This document shows positions 16,134 to 23,804 of a stretch of 26,218 nt of DNA, in pieces (position 1 is the first letter of the stretch; each line of letters starts with the position of its first letter). The notes below the pieces were generated by a model that did not search any database, was not told where the DNA came from, and was given only the letters and a program-made list of their open reading frames with translations. The translations under genes and the position numbers were made by a program. Source of the DNA: Candidatus Methanolliviera sp. GoM_asphalt (GTDB lineage: Archaea; Halobacteriota; Methanoliparia; Methanoliparales; Methanoliparaceae); the NCBI GenBank assembly GCA_902158745.1, contig CABGHH010000005.1, positions 1 to 26,218 of the forward strand, given 5' to 3'.

Positions 16134-17399
16134 ATGGCTGAAAAAACACATATCAATCTGGCAGTTGTTGGTCATATAGACCACGGTAAATCAACGCTCA
16201 TCGGCAGGTTGCTGCACGATACCGGAGCGATAGAAAAGCACGTGATAGAAAAATATAAAAAAGAGGCGGAAGCGAAGGGGAAGGGGACGTTCGAGTTTGC
16301 ATGGGTGATGGATAGCCTGAGAGAGGAAAGAGATAGGGGTATCACTATAGACGTGGCACACAGAAGATTTGATACTAATAAATACTATTTTACGATCGTG
16401 GATTGTCCCGGACATAGGGATTTTGTGAAGAACATGATCACCGGGGCAAGTCAGGCGGATGCGGCGATCCTTGTCGTGGATGCGAAGGATGGTGTTCAAG
16501 CGCAGACGAAGGAGCACGTATTCTTGTCGAAGACGCTGGGTATCAACCAGATGATCGTAGCCATAAATAAGATGGACTCTGTGAAATACAGTGAGGAGAG
16601 GTTCAATGAGGTGAAGAATGAAATAGGCGGTCTCTTGAAGATGGTGAGTTATAAGATCGATAAGGTGCCGTTCATACCTGTGTCCGCATATAAAGGAGAT
16701 AACATTGTCAAGCTGAGCGATAATATCCCATGGTACAAGGATCTAACAATTCTAAAGGCATTAGATACGATCGAAAAACCTGGAATGCCTGTGGATCTGC
16801 CTCTCCGGTTGCCAGTACAAGACGTCTACACGATCAGCGGCGTTGGAACCGTACCTGTGGGAAGGGTGGAGACCGGAAGGATGAAGAAGGGCGACAAAGT
16901 CATATTTCAGCCGGCAGATATCGTGGGAGAGATAAAATCTATAGAGATGCATCATGAAGAGATGCCGGAGGCATTGCCCGGAGACAACATCGGTTTCAAT
17001 GTTAGGGGTGTCGCCAGGAAAGATTTGAGGAGGGGTGACGTTTGTGGGCACCTGGACACTCCGCCCATAGTTGCCGAGGAGTTTACCGCGCAGATCGTGA
17101 TATTACAACACCCGACGGCGGTCACTGTGGGTTATACACCGGTATTCCATTGCTATACAACGCAAGTGGCGTGTACCTTCATCGAATTGCAGAAGAAATT
17201 GGATCCAAAGAGCGGACAAGTCGTAGAGGAGAATCCCACATTTTTAAAGAGTGGAGATGCGGCAATCGTAAAGATCAGGCCCACGAGACCGTTGGTAATC
17301 GAGAGGGCAAAGGATATACCGCAACTCGGAAGATTTGCGGTGAGGGATATGGGAATGACCATCGCCGCTGGAATATGCCTTGATGTGAAGAAGAAATAG
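16134..17399 (+). CDS. tuf: Translation elongation factor EF-1 alpha
   Basis: The GTPase that delivers aminoacyl-tRNA to the ribosome (archaeal EF-1A), 421 residues. The P-loop is GHIDHGKST at 13-21. The long archaeal/eukaryotic switch I region with FEFAWVMDSLREERDRGITID follows, then DCPGHRDF (G3) and NKMD (G4). The beta-barrel domains include VETGRMKKGDKV and RGVARKDLRRGDVCGH. A strong Shine-Dalgarno GGAGGAG precedes ATG 16134. S10 follows after 11 nt, the usual archaeal order. Confidence 0.98.
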   Translation: MAEKTHINLAVVGHIDHGKSTLIGRLLHDTGAIEKHVIEKYKKEAEAKGKGTFEFAWVMDSLREERDRGITIDVAHRRFDTNKYYFTIVDCPGHRDFVKNMITGASQADAAILVVDAKDGVQAQTKEHVFLSKTLGINQMIVAINKMDSVKYSEERFNEVKNEIGGLLKMVSYKIDKVPFIPVSAYKGDNIVKLSDNIPWYKDLTILKALDTIEKPGMPVDLPLRLPVQDVYTISGVGTVPVGRVETGRMKKGDKVIFQPADIVGEIKSIEMHHEEMPEALPGDNIGFNVRGVARKDLRRGDVCGHLDTPPIVAEEFTAQIVILQHPTAVTVGYTPVFHCYTTQVACTFIELQKKLDPKSGQVVEENPTFLKSGDAAIVKIRPTRPLVIERAKDIPQLGRFAVRDMGMTIAAGICLDVKKK

Positions 17400-17410
17400 A
17401 GTGATATATA

Positions 17411-17722
17411 ATGGAGCAGAAGGCAAGAATACGTCTATCCGGAAAGTCTCCGGTTGAACTGGACAAGCTATGCGCTCAGATTAAGGAACTAACCGATAAA
17501 GCCGGAGTGGGTATAAGGGGTCCCATTCCGCTGCCGACCAAGAAGTTGGTCGTTCCCTGTAGAAAGAGCCCGGATGGCGAAGGTTCTGAAACTTGGGACC
17601 ACTGGGAGATGAGGATACACAAAAGGTTGATCGATATGGATGCAGATGAGAGGGCGCTAAGGCGGTTGATGAGGATACAGATACCAAAGGATATTCACAT
17701 AGAGATAGTTTTGCAGGGGTGA
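17411..17722 (+). CDS. rps10: 30S ribosomal protein S10
   Basis: A small-subunit protein (uS10) of 103 residues. Conserved features are KARIRLSGKSPVELDKLC at the start, GPIPLPTKKLVVPCRKSP in the loop region, and HWEMRIHKRLIDMDADERALRRLMRIQIPKDIHIEI at the end. It is the last gene of the plus-strand cluster. The convergent amidohydrolase gene ends only 8 nt away, so the transcripts must overlap or terminate inside each other's 3' ends; no clear T-rich terminator is visible. Confidence 0.97.
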   Translation: MEQKARIRLSGKSPVELDKLCAQIKELTDKAGVGIRGPIPLPTKKLVVPCRKSPDGEGSETWDHWEMRIHKRLIDMDADERALRRLMRIQIPKDIHIEIVLQG

Positions 17723-17730
17723 ATTTTAGT

Positions 17731-18822
17731 TTAGTTAGGTGGGTTCTTATGGGAATAGGAGAATCTCCCTCCATAAAGAACCCATTTTATGTCGTCTGGA
17801 CGTGCCCTTCTAACAATGCTTCTTATAACATCTCTGCACCCATGTAGATTGGATGATTCTCCGTCTAAAACGATCAAATTTGCGATTTTCCCCTCGGATA
17901 TCTCCCCAAAATCTAATCCAAATATCTTGGACGGGTTTTTACATGCCATCTTCAGAACCTCTTTATCATTACCTTTGCAAAAAATTTTTGAGATAAATTC
18001 AAGTTCTGAAAAGATGTTTGGGGAGTTTAACATGAAATTATCGGTTCCTATAGCGACGTTAAGCCCCAAATCGAGCATCTTCTTCAAATCTGGTCTTCCT
18101 ACCCCTGTAACAAAGTTTGACCGTGGACAGACGACCACTCCAATATCCAAGTCCTTTATTCGCTTTAAATACCTCTCATCCGCATGGGTAAGGTGAACCA
18201 GTATATCTGCTCCCAGATCGATCGCACCCTCAATATCGGTCTCGTCCCTCTCTCCTGCATGGATCGCAAATTTCTTCCCGGCTTTATGCGTCTCTTCTAA
18301 AGATTCGACCAAAAAATCCCAATCATGATCATTTGTACTGCTCATTCCGATCCCATCTGCCCCCTTCAAAACCTCCCTGATATCCCCAGATTTTTCTGGT
18401 CTCCCGAATATCTTTGCCCCGATCGATTGAGTATCTTTTAACGCATCCTTTAGAAGTTCTACACCATTTGGCCCGCCCTCTCTAAAATCGGCGAATAGAA
18501 CGGTTCCGCATCTCACCATATCCCTAATACCTATCCTCATCGAATCTAAAATTTCATCTTCCGGCGTCTCCATCAGTAATCTATGCTTGATTCCGTTGGG
18601 TGGAGTTACAATCTCTACTAGATCTTTAAATGGGATATCTTTAGCAAAGGAATCACCTATGTGTGTATGAGCATTTATAAAGGCAGGAATTATGATATCG
18701 CTCCCGGCGCTCTCTTCCTCTATTCCCACAATCTTTTCACCCTCGATGATCAGATTGCCCTCCACTAAATCGAGATCTTCACCTATCAGAATTCTGCCGT
18801 TCAATATCTTCTTATCATGCAT
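17731..18822 (-). CDS. Metal-dependent amidohydrolase-family protein (deaminase-like)
   Basis: A 363-residue amidohydrolase-superfamily enzyme related to the cytosine deaminase/chlorohydrolase/SAH deaminase group. The N-terminal beta domain holds ILNGRILIGEDLD and IIIPAFINAHTHIGDS, with the metal-binding H52-x-H54. Further metal or catalytic positions are FAIHAGE (H188, E191), LVHLTHAD (H210/H213) and VAIGTDNFMLNSPN (D261). It ends with the returning beta domain KIANLIVLDGESSN. The protein is shorter than typical SAH deaminases (about 420 residues), and the substrate cannot be deduced. It may be the last gene of the mptA-GTPase group, 69 nt after the zinc-ribbon gene. ATG 18822 is the only good start. 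Confidence 0.85.
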   Translation of the reverse strand: MHDKKILNGRILIGEDLDLVEGNLIIEGEKIVGIEEESAGSDIIIPAFINAHTHIGDSFAKDIPFKDLVEIVTPPNGIKHRLLMETPEDEILDSMRIGIRDMVRCGTVLFADFREGGPNGVELLKDALKDTQSIGAKIFGRPEKSGDIREVLKGADGIGMSSTNDHDWDFLVESLEETHKAGKKFAIHAGERDETDIEGAIDLGADILVHLTHADERYLKRIKDLDIGVVVCPRSNFVTGVGRPDLKKMLDLGLNVAIGTDNFMLNSPNIFSELEFISKIFCKGNDKEVLKMACKNPSKIFGLDFGEISEGKIANLIVLDGESSNLHGCRDVIRSIVRRARPDDIKWVLYGGRFSYSHKNPPN

Positions 18823-18891
18823 AACTAATATATTGTAGTAACTTCTTAAGGTTCATAGTTTCGCCTCAAATGTTCTTCTGTCAATATGATT

Positions 18892-19215
18892 TTAGCTTTT
18901 CTTCTTGAAGAAAGATGGCAGATGAAGGGCGTATGTCCCATCCTTCTTCTCAATTATTATCTCGTCTCTTCTCAAGAGAAGGTCCAAATTTAGATTGTAA
19001 GATCCATCGTTCAACAGCTTAATGCTTTCCACATGCTCTTTGTCCTCATCTTCTGTATCGCTCTCATCTATGAGATCTATCTCGCCTATCACATCTTCCA
19101 GATTTTTTATCTTTTTGATGTAGAAAAATTTCTTGCCTCCGCAGGAGCACCCCTTAAGCATCTCAGGGTCACCATCTTCATATACCCTTCCACATCGCGC
19201 ACATCTGTGCGGCAT
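18892..19215 (-). CDS. Small archaeal zinc-ribbon protein (COG3364-like)
   Basis: A 107-residue protein with an N-terminal zinc ribbon formed by CARC (residues 5-8) and CSC (about 23-25). An acidic middle (DESDTEDEDKEH) follows, then a C-terminal segment DGSYNLNLDLLLRRDEIIIEKKDGTYALHLPSFF that is typical of a conserved archaeal family found next to Era-like GTPases and DUF2073 proteins. The molecular function is unknown. The start is ATG 19215, with GGAG ending 8 nt upstream inside the loop and stem of a palindrome (19218-19234). Codon TAA of a 15-codon mini-ORF lies immediately before this ATG in the same frame, so re-initiation is possible. Confidence 0.8.
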   Translation of the reverse strand: MPHRCARCGRVYEDGDPEMLKGCSCGGKKFFYIKKIKNLEDVIGEIDLIDESDTEDEDKEHVESIKLLNDGSYNLNLDLLLRRDEIIIEKKDGTYALHLPSFFKKKS

Positions 19216-19263
19216 TTAAAAATCTCCGATTTTTGAGTTTACAAATTGAAAATTTGTAATCAT
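19216..19263 (-). other. Mini-ORF between DUF2073 and zinc-ribbon genes (15 codons)
   Basis: This frame encodes MITNFQFVNSKIGDF and stops with TAA directly before the zinc-ribbon ATG. GGAG lies 8 nt upstream of its ATG (19263), in the loop of the palindrome 19264-19284. It has the same length and similar ends as the mini-ORF at 639-686. Whether it is translated is unknown; it may simply reflect the repeat's palindromic sequence. Confidence 0.25.
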
Positions 19264-19359
19264 TTAAAAATCTCCGATTTTTAAGTCTGCATTTGAAAAT
19301 CTCTGATTTTCAAGTTTGCAAATGGAACATTTGCAATCAAATCTTTGATTTGCAATCAT
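19264..19359 (-). other. Mini-ORF between DUF2073 and zinc-ribbon genes (31 codons)
   Basis: ATG at 19359 follows GAGGAGTTTTAA and opens a 31-residue frame that starts MIANQRFDCKCSICK and ends NADLKIGDF-stop. The TAA is immediately followed by the ATG of the next mini-ORF in the same frame. The CKCSIC stretch resembles a zinc knuckle, but it comes from palindromic DNA and could be chance. The length, 96 nt, is exactly twice the 48-nt unit. Translation is unproven. Confidence 0.25.
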
Positions 19360-19391
19360 TTAAAACTCCTCATGGAGGATTTCCAATCATT

Positions 19392-19742
19392 TCATACTTC
19401 AGATATTAAGGCAGTTATTAATCCTCTGTCCTTTTTAATCGTTTTAAGCTGATTTGGTGAACCTATGACGGTTAGCCTCGCCTGTGATTTACTTCTTCCA
19501 AACAATCTATCCACCAAAGATCTTCTCTCTTTCGCGGGATAGCTCTCCATCTCTATTCCCACGAATTCTGGAGATATCTCCACCATTGTGGCTTCTATCA
19601 ACTTTGCCTCCTCATCGGGCATCAAACCCCGCTCGAGAACGAGTATTTTTCCCTCCATGACCCCATCCAGGATCATCCTTATCTTCTCGGCGGAGGTCAT
19701 CGACGCCAGCAAATCCTCAGATATCATATCTACACGAACCAT
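19392..19742 (-). CDS. DUF2073-type conserved archaeal protein
   Basis: A conserved archaeal protein of unknown function, 116 residues from the preferred start. Characteristic parts are MISEDLLASMTSAEKIRMILDGVMEGKILVLERGL, with ISPEFVGIEMESYP and a basic DRLFGRSKSQARLTVIGSPNQLKTI end. I choose ATG 19742 because AGGTGA lies four bases upstream and because the longer start at 19772 would overlap the GTPase by 26 nt. It consistently neighbours an Era-like GTPase and a zinc-ribbon protein in archaea, suggesting one functional unit, possibly in ribosome or RNA biology; that role is inference from the partner families. Confidence 0.8.
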   Translation of the reverse strand: MVRVDMISEDLLASMTSAEKIRMILDGVMEGKILVLERGLMPDEEAKLIEATMVEISPEFVGIEMESYPAKERRSLVDRLFGRSKSQARLTVIGSPNQLKTIKKDRGLITALISEV

Positions 19743-19746
19743 CTTT

Positions 19747-20382
19747 TCACCTGAAATGCTCGTATATGCCATCGTAGAGCTTATCCATATTATTCCCCTT
19801 CAATGCGGATATTGGAACGACGGTGTGTTGCGGAAATGCCTCAATTATCTTCACCGGAGAGGCAGTTGGTAGATCTATCTTATTTGAAACTATCAGCATT
19901 GGAAGTCTTCTCGCCTCCATATTTCCTATGACGGTGATATTGACCTGCGTGTATGGGTCTTCAGTGGCGTCCATGACGAGTAAAACCCCATCCAAATCGT
20001 CCAACCATCTTATAGATTCTATTACTCCCTCCGCGGCTTCTTTAGCCCTCTTCTTTGCCTCCTCCTCTTCCAAACCGTAGCTCAAGAAGTCACGAAAATC
20101 TATCTTGGTTGCCAATCCGGGCGTATCCACGATATCAAGCTTGATAGACGATCTATCAACATTTATTTTAACGTCCTTTCTCCTCCTAACCCTTCTTGTC
20201 TCATGAGGTATATCCGAGACGACACCCACATCCTCTCCTGACCAGTCCTTGATAATTCTGTTGGCAAGCGTTGTCTTTCCCACATTCGGGGGACCATAAA
20301 TCCCAATCTTTACCGATCTTCTTCCAAATATCTTACCCACCCAAAGAGAGAACCTGCCCCTAAGAGACGACCACATCCCCAA
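19747..20382 (-). CDS. Era-like small GTPase
   Basis: A 211-residue TRAFAC-class GTPase. G1 is GPPNVGKTT at 30-38. A basic segment HETRRVRRRK replaces the usual switch I region. G3 is DTPG, followed by LATKIDFRDFLSYGLEEEEAKKR; G4 is NKID and G5 is SALKG. No KH domain follows, so it is not a bacterial-type Era. It starts either at TTG 20382, with GGAG nine bases upstream, or at ATG 20376; both keep the G domain intact. The gene follows mptA after 18 nt, and the gap holds a degenerate copy of the hairpin repeat. Its stop lies 4 nt from the DUF2073 start. Substrate or ribosomal role is unknown. Confidence 0.85.
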   Translation of the reverse strand: MGMWSSLRGRFSLWVGKIFGRRSVKIGIYGPPNVGKTTLANRIIKDWSGEDVGVVSDIPHETRRVRRRKDVKINVDRSSIKLDIVDTPGLATKIDFRDFLSYGLEEEEAKKRAKEAAEGVIESIRWLDDLDGVLLVMDATEDPYTQVNITVIGNMEARRLPMLIVSNKIDLPTASPVKIIEAFPQHTVVPISALKGNNMDKLYDGIYEHFR

Positions 20383-20383
20383 T

Positions 20384-20404
20384 TTAAAAATCTCCTATTT
20401 TCAA
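20384..20404 (-). repeat. Degenerate hairpin-repeat copy between mptA and the GTPase gene
   Basis: The minus strand has arms TTGAAAATA and GATTTTTAA around a GGA loop, with two mismatched stem positions. The left arm overlaps the mptA stop codon, and GGAG supplies the likely ribosome-binding site of the GTPase gene. The layout matches the modules at 19216-19391. Confidence 0.6.
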
Positions 20405-21366
20405 TCAGCGAGGATCATTCTCTTATTTCCCCCGCCATTTATCTCATCTCTCAACTCACACATCTTTGCGACCCTCTCTGCAAACGCATTATGCCTATGA
20501 ATGCTCTCTTCATTGATCTGTTTTATAGTCACGATCGCTTCATCGGGCAGATGACTAAATTTTCCCACTACATTTTTTGCCATCTCCCTGACGCAATCTT
20601 CGACGAATTTTGGATTTTTATGGGCATTATATACAAGCACTTGCTCGTCAGATCTCTTGAGGAACTCAAATATGGGTGAACTCAGCGATTTCTCTATGAC
20701 CTCTATTATATCGTCCAAAGATACGTCGTAGCCTTCCGAGGTTTCTATGGAGATTATCCCCCTGCCCCTCTGGTTATGCGTCGCCATCGGGAATCGGGAG
20801 ATAAATTCTTTTATCTTCGCTTCATCTACTCCGATCTTTCGTAATTCTTCTATCGCCTGCTCCGTCATCATCTCTTGAGCACACGGACAGGTGGTCATAC
20901 CCACCACTTCTGCCCCGATCATCTTCTTTATCCCCTTACCCCTTTCCGCTGAAGCTTCGGCAAATATATCTATGACCTCCTGGCATTGCTGTTTCGTCGC
21001 AGGGGTTCTTCTTCTCACCACGTACTCGCTCTTCATTCTCGTCTCGCTCCTTTGAGCGTATTCATGTCTATCAAGAAGTTTTTTTGCTATCTCCCCGCAT
21101 AGATCCTCTATCATATATACCGGAGATGCCGTGGCTTCTTCCAAAACCTCGTTCATCGCCTCAAAGTTCCTCGAGAGGTTGGCCCCCTTCCTATTTGAGG
21201 GGAGGTCAACAAAGATATCGAACTTCGATATGAGAACAATTGGTCTTTTATCTTTTCTTGCCACCTCCACGAGTTTTTTAACGTCTGTAACTCCAACACG
21301 GTTTAGATTTACCATCACATCTGGCGATGTTGCCTGAACATCCGGAAGACGTATCGAGATTATCAT
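20401..21366 (-). CDS. mptA: GTP cyclohydrolase IV (MptA)
   Basis: The archaeal Fe(II)-dependent GTP cyclohydrolase that makes 7,8-dihydroneopterin 2',3'-cyclic phosphate, the first step of (tetrahydro)methanopterin and related pterin synthesis. At 321 residues it is of normal length. Family landmarks are LPDVQATSPDV at the N-terminus, VDLPSNRKGANLSRNFEAM, VVGMTTCPCAQEMM, PMATHNQRGRG and the end EINGGGNKRMILAD. The minus-strand frame stays open to 21720, but that extension is antisense to the leuA-like gene and has no family similarity. ATG 21366 with GAGGTG directly upstream gives the expected N-terminus. It heads a probable operon with the GTPase, DUF2073 and zinc-ribbon genes and is divergent from the leuA-like gene. 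Confidence 0.93.
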   Translation of the reverse strand: MIISIRLPDVQATSPDVMVNLNRVGVTDVKKLVEVARKDKRPIVLISKFDIFVDLPSNRKGANLSRNFEAMNEVLEEATASPVYMIEDLCGEIAKKLLDRHEYAQRSETRMKSEYVVRRRTPATKQQCQEVIDIFAEASAERGKGIKKMIGAEVVGMTTCPCAQEMMTEQAIEELRKIGVDEAKIKEFISRFPMATHNQRGRGIISIETSEGYDVSLDDIIEVIEKSLSSPIFEFLKRSDEQVLVYNAHKNPKFVEDCVREMAKNVVGKFSHLPDEAIVTIKQINEESIHRHNAFAERVAKMCELRDEINGGGNKRMILAD

Positions 21367-21439
21367 CACCTCTTCTTTAGATTTTTTTCTTCTATAACAA
21401 AAATGTTTTATAGCGTTATTTAATTCTATTGAAACACTT
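21367..21439. promoter_or_regulatory. Divergent promoter region between mptA and the leuA-like gene
   Basis: A 73-bp region separates the divergent starts. GTTTTATAGC (21405-21414) reads as a TATA box in both directions: TTTTATAG on the plus strand, about 30 nt before ATG 21440, and GCTATAAAAC on the minus strand, about 40 nt before ATG 21366. The plus-strand distance suits a nearly leaderless leuA transcript; the minus-strand one leaves room for the mptA Shine-Dalgarno. A second minus-strand candidate, TTATAGA, lies at 21392-21398. This is inference from spacing. Confidence 0.4.
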
Positions 21440-22987
21440 ATGGAATATAAAATAAACCTTCCCGAATATGTTTCCATCTTCGATACCACGCTTAGGGACG
21501 GAGAACAGACGCCAGGAATATCATTTTCGGATAAAACCAAGATAAATATCGCAAGACAGCTGGATAAACTCGGAGTTGATGTCATAGAGGCTGGTTTTCC
21601 ATCCTCCACGGAGGGAGAAAGATCCACCGTAAAGAAGATATCTTCTTTAAATCTGGATAGTGATATATGCGGACTTGCAAGGGTAGTTAGGGAAGATATG
21701 GATGCGTGTATAGCGTCCAATGTAGATATGGTTCACGTATTCGTCTCTACTTCCGATGTACAGATAAATAGCACGATAAAGAAGGGAAAAGAAGAAATTT
21801 TGGATTTATCTTATGATTCTGTTAAGTACGTCAAAGATCACGGGATAAAATGCCTCTTCAGCGCGATGGACGCCACGAGGACGGACGAGGGGTATCTCTT
21901 TGATATATATAAAGCAGTCGGGGAGGCGGGAGTGGACATAATAAACGTTCCAGATACCGTCGGGGTGAGTTCTCCATTCAAGATGCACGAGCTCATCTCA
22001 AAGATATCAAAACATGTAGATGTTCCAATAGACGTTCACTGCCACAACGACTTCGGTTTGGCCGTTGCGAATACGTTAGCCGCCGTAGAATCTGGAGCGA
22101 GAGAAGTACAGGTTACGATGAATGGGATAGGAGAGAGATCTGGGAACGCGAGTCTTTCGGAGGTGGTGATGGCTCTACACTCAATTTACGGTGTGAAGAC
22201 GAATATAAAGACTGAATATTTATTTGAGACCTCCCGACTGGTAGAATCGTATTCTGGGTTCAAACTCCCTCCAAATTTTCCGATAGTCGGAGAGAACGCA
22301 TTTTCCCATGAATCTGGCATCCATGCCTACGGTATAATTCAAGACAGCAGATCATTTGAACCGGGAATAATGACTCCAGAGATGGTGGGGCATAGAAGAA
22401 GGCTCGTTCTCGGAAAGCACACCGGAAGGCACACGATAAAAAATATGTTAGCAGAGTACGGGATATCCGTTAGAGAAGAAGATCTGAGAGAGATAACGGA
22501 AAGGGTAAAAAAACTCGGAGACAAGGGTAAGAAAATTACGGATACAGAGTTCTACGCGATGGCAGAAGCGGTTATTGGAGATATACCAAAAAGAGAGCAA
22601 TATATCACGCTGAACGAGCTTTCGGTGATGGCTGGAAATAAAATAACTCCCACTGCGGTTTTAAAGGCGATCGTGGATGGAGAAGAAAAGATCGGAGCCG
22701 ACGTCGGCGTAGGTCCGGTGGACGCGGCGTTGAAGACGATACAGGATATCCTTGGGTCTAATATAAGATTGAAAGACTTTGGAATAAATGCGATCAGTGG
22801 AGGATCGGATGCCCTTGCAGAGGTGACCATAAATGTGGAAGACGAGATGGGAAATACGGTGAGTGCAAGGTCTGCAAGGGAGGATATCATTATGGCATCC
22901 GTAGAGGCATACATATCGGCTGTAAATAATTTGATGATCAAGAAGAGAAGGGGAGATGGCAAGGGGTTAAAGAAAGGTGAAAATTAA
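21440..22987 (+). CDS. 2-isopropylmalate synthase family (LeuA/CimA-like)
   Basis: A DRE-TIM metallolyase that condenses acetyl-CoA with a 2-oxoacid, 515 residues. The catalytic barrel begins with FDTTLRDGEQTPG (14-26) and includes EAGFPSSTEGE, SAMDATRTDEGYLF, the metal-binding HCHNDFG and NGIGERSGNAS. The middle has HESGIHAYG and GKHTGRH. The last 130 residues form a LeuA-type allosteric domain (LNELSVMAGNKITPTAVLK, GVGPVDAALKTI, GGSDALAEVTI). EAGFP and the INVPDTVG segment favour isopropylmalate over citramalate synthase, but archaeal LeuA, CimA and AksA are hard to separate by eye, so no symbol is given. No leuB, leuC or leuD is adjacent. Its end overlaps the next gene by 11 nt. Confidence 0.88.
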   Translation: MEYKINLPEYVSIFDTTLRDGEQTPGISFSDKTKINIARQLDKLGVDVIEAGFPSSTEGERSTVKKISSLNLDSDICGLARVVREDMDACIASNVDMVHVFVSTSDVQINSTIKKGKEEILDLSYDSVKYVKDHGIKCLFSAMDATRTDEGYLFDIYKAVGEAGVDIINVPDTVGVSSPFKMHELISKISKHVDVPIDVHCHNDFGLAVANTLAAVESGAREVQVTMNGIGERSGNASLSEVVMALHSIYGVKTNIKTEYLFETSRLVESYSGFKLPPNFPIVGENAFSHESGIHAYGIIQDSRSFEPGIMTPEMVGHRRRLVLGKHTGRHTIKNMLAEYGISVREEDLREITERVKKLGDKGKKITDTEFYAMAEAVIGDIPKREQYITLNELSVMAGNKITPTAVLKAIVDGEEKIGADVGVGPVDAALKTIQDILGSNIRLKDFGINAISGGSDALAEVTINVEDEMGNTVSARSAREDIIMASVEAYISAVNNLMIKKRRGDGKGLKKGEN

Positions 22988-23804
22988 TAAGATCGTCTGG
23001 TTTTTCATAGCAATTCTCTTTATCGCTTCGATCTATGGTGCATATACATTAGGAACACAAAAGGAGGAAAATTTACTCTATACACCCGAGGGTCTCGAAT
23101 ATCAAGAGACATTGACACAGGTCTCCACCATAGGTGCCCTGTTAAATGGGGTCTATGATGGAGGTGTCTCCTTTGGTGATCTGAAAAGATATGGTGACTT
23201 CGGTATCGGAACTTTCAATGGATTGGATGGAGAGATGGTAGCTCTTGATGGAGAGTTTTATCAGATAAAGAGTGATGGTTCTGTATATAAAGTTAAAGAT
23301 TCGATGAAGACGCCTTTTGCGAATGTAACATTTTTTGATGGCGATAGAGAAGTAAAATTGGATGAAGGAATGAATTATGAAGATATAAGGGATTTCATCG
23401 ATGATATGATCCCAACGAAGAATATCTTCTATGCCATAAAGATAGATGGAACTTTCAGCTACGTGAAGACAAGGAGCGTGCCAAAACAGGTGAAACCATA
23501 TCCACCATTGGCCGAGGTAACAAAAGATCAATCAATCTTCGAGTTCAATGATGCGAAGGGAACGATAGTTGGTTTTCGATCTCCTTCTTATGTCGGAGGG
23601 ATGAACGTCCCAGGATATCACCTTCATTTCATAACAGAAGACAGAAGAGCAGGAGGACACCTTCTCGAAGTGAAGGTGAAGGATGCAAATGCGACAATGG
23701 ATTACACATCTGATCTCTTTATGGTCCTGCCGAGTGAAGACGATTTTTATCGCGTAGATTTAACCAATATTAAAGAGGAAGAAGTGGAGAAGGTGGAGAA
23801 ATAA
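22977..23804 (+). CDS. budA: Alpha-acetolactate decarboxylase, probably exported
   Basis: This enzyme decarboxylates 2-acetolactate to acetoin. Family segments are clear: VSTIGALLNGVYDGGVSFGDL, YGDFGIGTFNGLDGEMVALDG and FYQIKSDGSVYKV, with TPFANVTFFD after them. GTIVGFRSPSYVGGMNVPGYHLHF supplies an Arg and the zinc ligands. The zinc set H215-x-H217 and H228 has the same spacing as H194, H196 and H207 of Brevibacillus acetolactate decarboxylase. Residues 7-27 are a hydrophobic segment after a short basic start, so this is a signal peptide or membrane anchor. GTG 22977 lies inside the end of the leuA-like gene (11-nt overlap), which implies co-translation. Identity is strong; localisation and physiological role are inference. 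Confidence 0.88.
   Translation: MKINKIVWFFIAILFIASIYGAYTLGTQKEENLLYTPEGLEYQETLTQVSTIGALLNGVYDGGVSFGDLKRYGDFGIGTFNGLDGEMVALDGEFYQIKSDGSVYKVKDSMKTPFANVTFFDGDREVKLDEGMNYEDIRDFIDDMIPTKNIFYAIKIDGTFSYVKTRSVPKQVKPYPPLAEVTKDQSIFEFNDAKGTIVGFRSPSYVGGMNVPGYHLHFITEDRRAGGHLLEVKVKDANATMDYTSDLFMVLPSEDDFYRVDLTNIKEEEVEKVEK

Larger units (their letters stand above)
19216..19391 (-). repeat. Array of consecutive AT-rich hairpins with embedded SD/start cassettes
   Basis: At least six palindromes stand head to tail, most with 3-nt loops. They are 19218-19234 (7-bp stem), 19241-19257 (7), 19264-19284 (9), 19293-19313 (9), 19316-19336 (9) and 19338-19352 (6). A smaller CTCC/GGAG hairpin lies near 19366-19377. On the minus strand, the direction of the flanking genes, the loops read GGA, AGA, TTC or AAA. 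The module CGGAGATTTTTAAATG occurs twice, with a relative GAGGAGTTTTAAATG and another AGAGATTTTCAAATG. AAATGATT begins three modules. The area between the DUF2073 stop and the zinc-ribbon start consists entirely of these elements. No transposase or CRISPR-like regular spacing is present. Confidence 0.85.

Noticed and set aside
17042..17383. 113-codon frame overlapping EF-1A on the same strand
   Set aside because: Alternative frame within the conserved EF-1A gene, with no domain and no ribosome-binding site.
19216..19391. CRISPR array or insertion sequence remnant
   Set aside because: Repeats are short palindromes without regular unique spacers, and no transposase or cas gene is near.
21367..21720. 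N-terminal extension of the mptA frame
   Set aside because: The added residues are antisense to the leuA-like gene and not MptA-like; ATG 21366 with GAGGTG gives the family's normal start.
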